Source: Bacteroidota bacterium (GTDB lineage Bacteria > Bacteroidota > Bacteroidia > Bacteroidales > Prolixibacteraceae). Taken from it: a stretch of 8,374 bases of DNA. The stretch lies in NCBI GenBank assembly GCA_030706665.1, contig JAUZOB010000141.1:1-8374 (forward strand), read 5' to 3'. A program made the translations under genes and the position numbers. Positions 7,701 to 8,374 of this stretch are shown in pieces; position 1 is the first letter of the stretch; each line of letters opens with the position of its first letter. Under the pieces are notes generated by a model. The model was not told the DNA's origin. It saw only the letters and a program-made list of their open reading frames with translations, and did no database searches.

Positions 7701-8082
7701 CGAGTGCTCTTTTGGCTCTGGTTAAACCTAAAGCTGTTACTACAACTTCCTCAACTTGTTTGCCAACCATCCTCATCTGAACATTCAAAACACTCTGCCC
7801 ATTTACAGGAACTGATAAAGTTTCCATGCCAATAAAAGTAAAGACCAGAGTAGCTTTCGAATCAGCAACAATTGAATATTTGCCGTCATTATCTGTAACG
7901 GTGCCAAGAGTCGTCCCTTTTACAAAAACAGATACGCCGGGAAGAGTAGCTTGATCAACATCTTTAACCGTTCCTTTAATCGTTATCTTTTGAGCAAAAG
8001 CAACGGCTCCCACTCCGATAAATAGTGTACACAAAAGCGTCAGCTTCCGCAAACACCCAATGAAACTTCTTTTTCTTTTCAT
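4708..8082 (-). CDS. SusC/RagA-family TonB-linked outer-membrane transporter
   Basis: This 1124-residue outer-membrane importer is driven by TonB-ExbBD and works with the SusD-like lipoprotein encoded next. Residues 1-30 are a Sec signal peptide with cleavage after AFA, before Gln31. Residues 32-104 form the carboxypeptidase-regulatory-like domain typical of SusC (IKGTVKD, LPGVSVFVKGT, TDNDGKYSI, FTFIGM). A Ton box lies near 111-118 (EEVVVTAL). The plug domain spans about 125-250 with the hallmarks IIVDGMPM (189-196), INPQDIESMSVLKGPAAAAL (220-239) and YGGRGANGVILITTKKG. The rest is the beta-barrel, ending in GFQVRLSF, a C-terminal strand with the terminal Phe used for barrel assembly. The length is normal for the family and the frame is intact. 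The start has no Shine-Dalgarno sequence but gives a complete signal peptide. The substrate cannot be inferred, since no enzyme gene is linked here. Confidence 0.97.
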   Translation of the reverse strand: MKRKRSFIGCLRKLTLLCTLFIGVGAVAFAQKITIKGTVKDVDQATLPGVSVFVKGTTLGTVTDNDGKYSIVADSKATLVFTFIGMETLSVPVNGQSVLNVQMRMVGKQVEEVVVTALGLTRAKRALGYSQEQIKGNELVQSIAPNVLDAISGKMAGVNITAPNGVSGGTTRIIIDGENSILGDNQPLIIVDGMPMANEISSSAADVTAPKDWGSAINLINPQDIESMSVLKGPAAAALYGGRGANGVILITTKKGILRKGIGVEYNFDYKNVEPYRYLKMQNEYGTGGMVSLNAPQYQKDGSGNPRLSDGWTQMYVDQNTGTGPYGVDTWNQVSWPGAGISWGPKMNGTMLKWWDGSTRADVPQPNNLKSLYQNGMQASHNVAVSGGNEFSSVRASYTRLDNTVIFPNTNYSQNTFNLGASFQPSKQLNIQANVSYFARDYHNAPALGNDDGASWQKRLLYNVGRNYQGDELKIYKNNDGSRHDLSAMPWLGNNVYQLWNIMENNSWQYSRKLIGSIQANYKATDYLDFMFRGSIDNNNNETLTENSPIDALGVTGGSYSHGLIRDYAHNYDGLITLHKENIRDSQIDAKLSFGGTTFRRSAYTISAATPGTPFAVANYYYFANYTGITQSSQIPSEVYYDKKMNSLYSFINLSYKNFLYLDITGRNDWSSTLPAGNESYFYPSFTGSFIFSEVLKLPEFISFGKLRAAWVQGATDTDPYKINLVYPTGSFAGEPTSSLNSYIPALHYKPQINKTADFGINLGFLQNRYNLDVRYYKGRSSNQIFNSPLPASSGVTSAVISSGVLDNSGLDITVRGKIISIPAFKWDMSINYSHNSNRLISLSQGVDRVDMANLWGNNGVYISALVGHQLGCIMGYDYVYDSKTHLPILQDEAMLAKNGFPASMKGTMYETTQSSGKMGIIGNATPKFRGGMTNTFTFKGGISVSMLIDCRVGGQIWSGSYATLMQQGQGVATLRERDGGGLPYTTPDGTQTKWGVILPGVYPDGTVNTTVVHYYYKYMQYGVWSSGPDGSNWIHSSGVLTDTWFKMRELSINYMLPDNLVKKTKVFQSASVSLVGRDLFYIYSSLPANINPEGVNGAGNAQGIEFGSLPNCRTLGFQVRLSF

Positions 8083-8374
8083 TTAGATCAAATTTAAGGT
8101 TTGATAAAGACCCCAATTCTAATTCAGGGTTAATACTATGCTATTTTCTGATTCACAATAAATTGCATTTTAATCATTCCCCCTACACGAAATCTATTAA
8201 TGAAAAAATGTTTTGAGATTCTTATTCCGAATGTTCTTACAACTGCTTTCTCACCCTCCGTTATTCCATGTTAAATTAATGCTTTTTTCACAATAAATGT
8301 TAAGCAATGTTAATTTTTACACCAGCAACTTTAGTTAATACTGGATTGCTTTAAGAATTGTTACCCAAAATTTA
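8083..8374 (-). promoter_or_regulatory. AT-rich upstream region of the susC-susD operon
   Basis: No gene was seen in these 292 bp, which run to the window edge. They contain two copies of TTCACAATAAAT (8152-8163, 8287-8298), two copies of AATGTTAA one helical turn apart (8296-8303, 8306-8313) with a related ATGTTAA at 8268-8274, and two copies of GTTAATACT (8129-8137, 8334-8342). These may be binding sites for the operon's regulator, but short AT-rich repeats also arise by chance. Confidence 0.4.
8089..8116 (-). promoter_or_regulatory. Candidate promoter abutting the susC start codon
   Basis: On the minus strand TTG (8116-8114) is followed by 17 bases and then TAAATTTG (8096-8089), an exact TAnnTTTG. 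Only six bases separate it from the ATG, so an mRNA starting here would be leaderless or nearly so. It is the only exact -7 match I found upstream of susC. It may be fortuitous, with the real promoter further upstream or outside the window. Confidence 0.25.

Overview
The window looks like chromosomal DNA of a member of the Bacteroidota. The evidence is two SusD/RagB-type lipoproteins, one full-length SusC/RagA-type TonB-dependent transporter, AT-rich intergenic DNA, start codons mostly without a Shine-Dalgarno sequence, and promoter candidates of the Bacteroidota type (TTG or TTTG, a spacer, then TAnnTTTG). I cannot place the genus from the sequence.

Layout. Positions 1-400 hold no complete gene: a 47-bp GC-richer patch between two 17-bp direct repeats, possibly the decayed end of a neighbouring gene, then AT-rich DNA with a plausible promoter at 156-184. 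A plus-strand SusD-like lipoprotein gene (401-1963) follows, with no SusC gene directly before it, so within this window it is an orphan. A 292-bp spacer with several potential hairpins leads to a plus-strand AqpZ-type aquaporin gene (2256-2933). The aquaporin gene converges with a minus-strand susC-susD pair. A strong intrinsic terminator for that pair lies at 2970-3009, its SusD-like gene at 3034-4656 and its SusC-like gene at 4708-8082. The last 292 bp (8083-8374) are the AT-rich upstream region of the pair, with short repeated motifs and a TAnnTTTG element almost touching the SusC start codon.

How the genes work together. The SusC-like and SusD-like proteins of the minus-strand pair should form an outer-membrane complex: a TonB-driven 22-stranded barrel capped by a surface lipoprotein that captures a ligand, such as a glycan or peptide, for import. 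The orphan SusD-like protein is probably a second surface lipoprotein whose SusC partner is either outside the window or is this SusC. The aquaporin is an inner-membrane water channel with no obvious functional link to the import system. No glycoside hydrolase, peptidase, sulfatase, sigma/anti-sigma pair or hybrid two-component regulator is visible, so the substrate cannot be inferred. I found no convincing new biological system. The most useful leads are the orphan SusD, the remnant at the left edge, the structured aquaporin leader and the susC upstream region.
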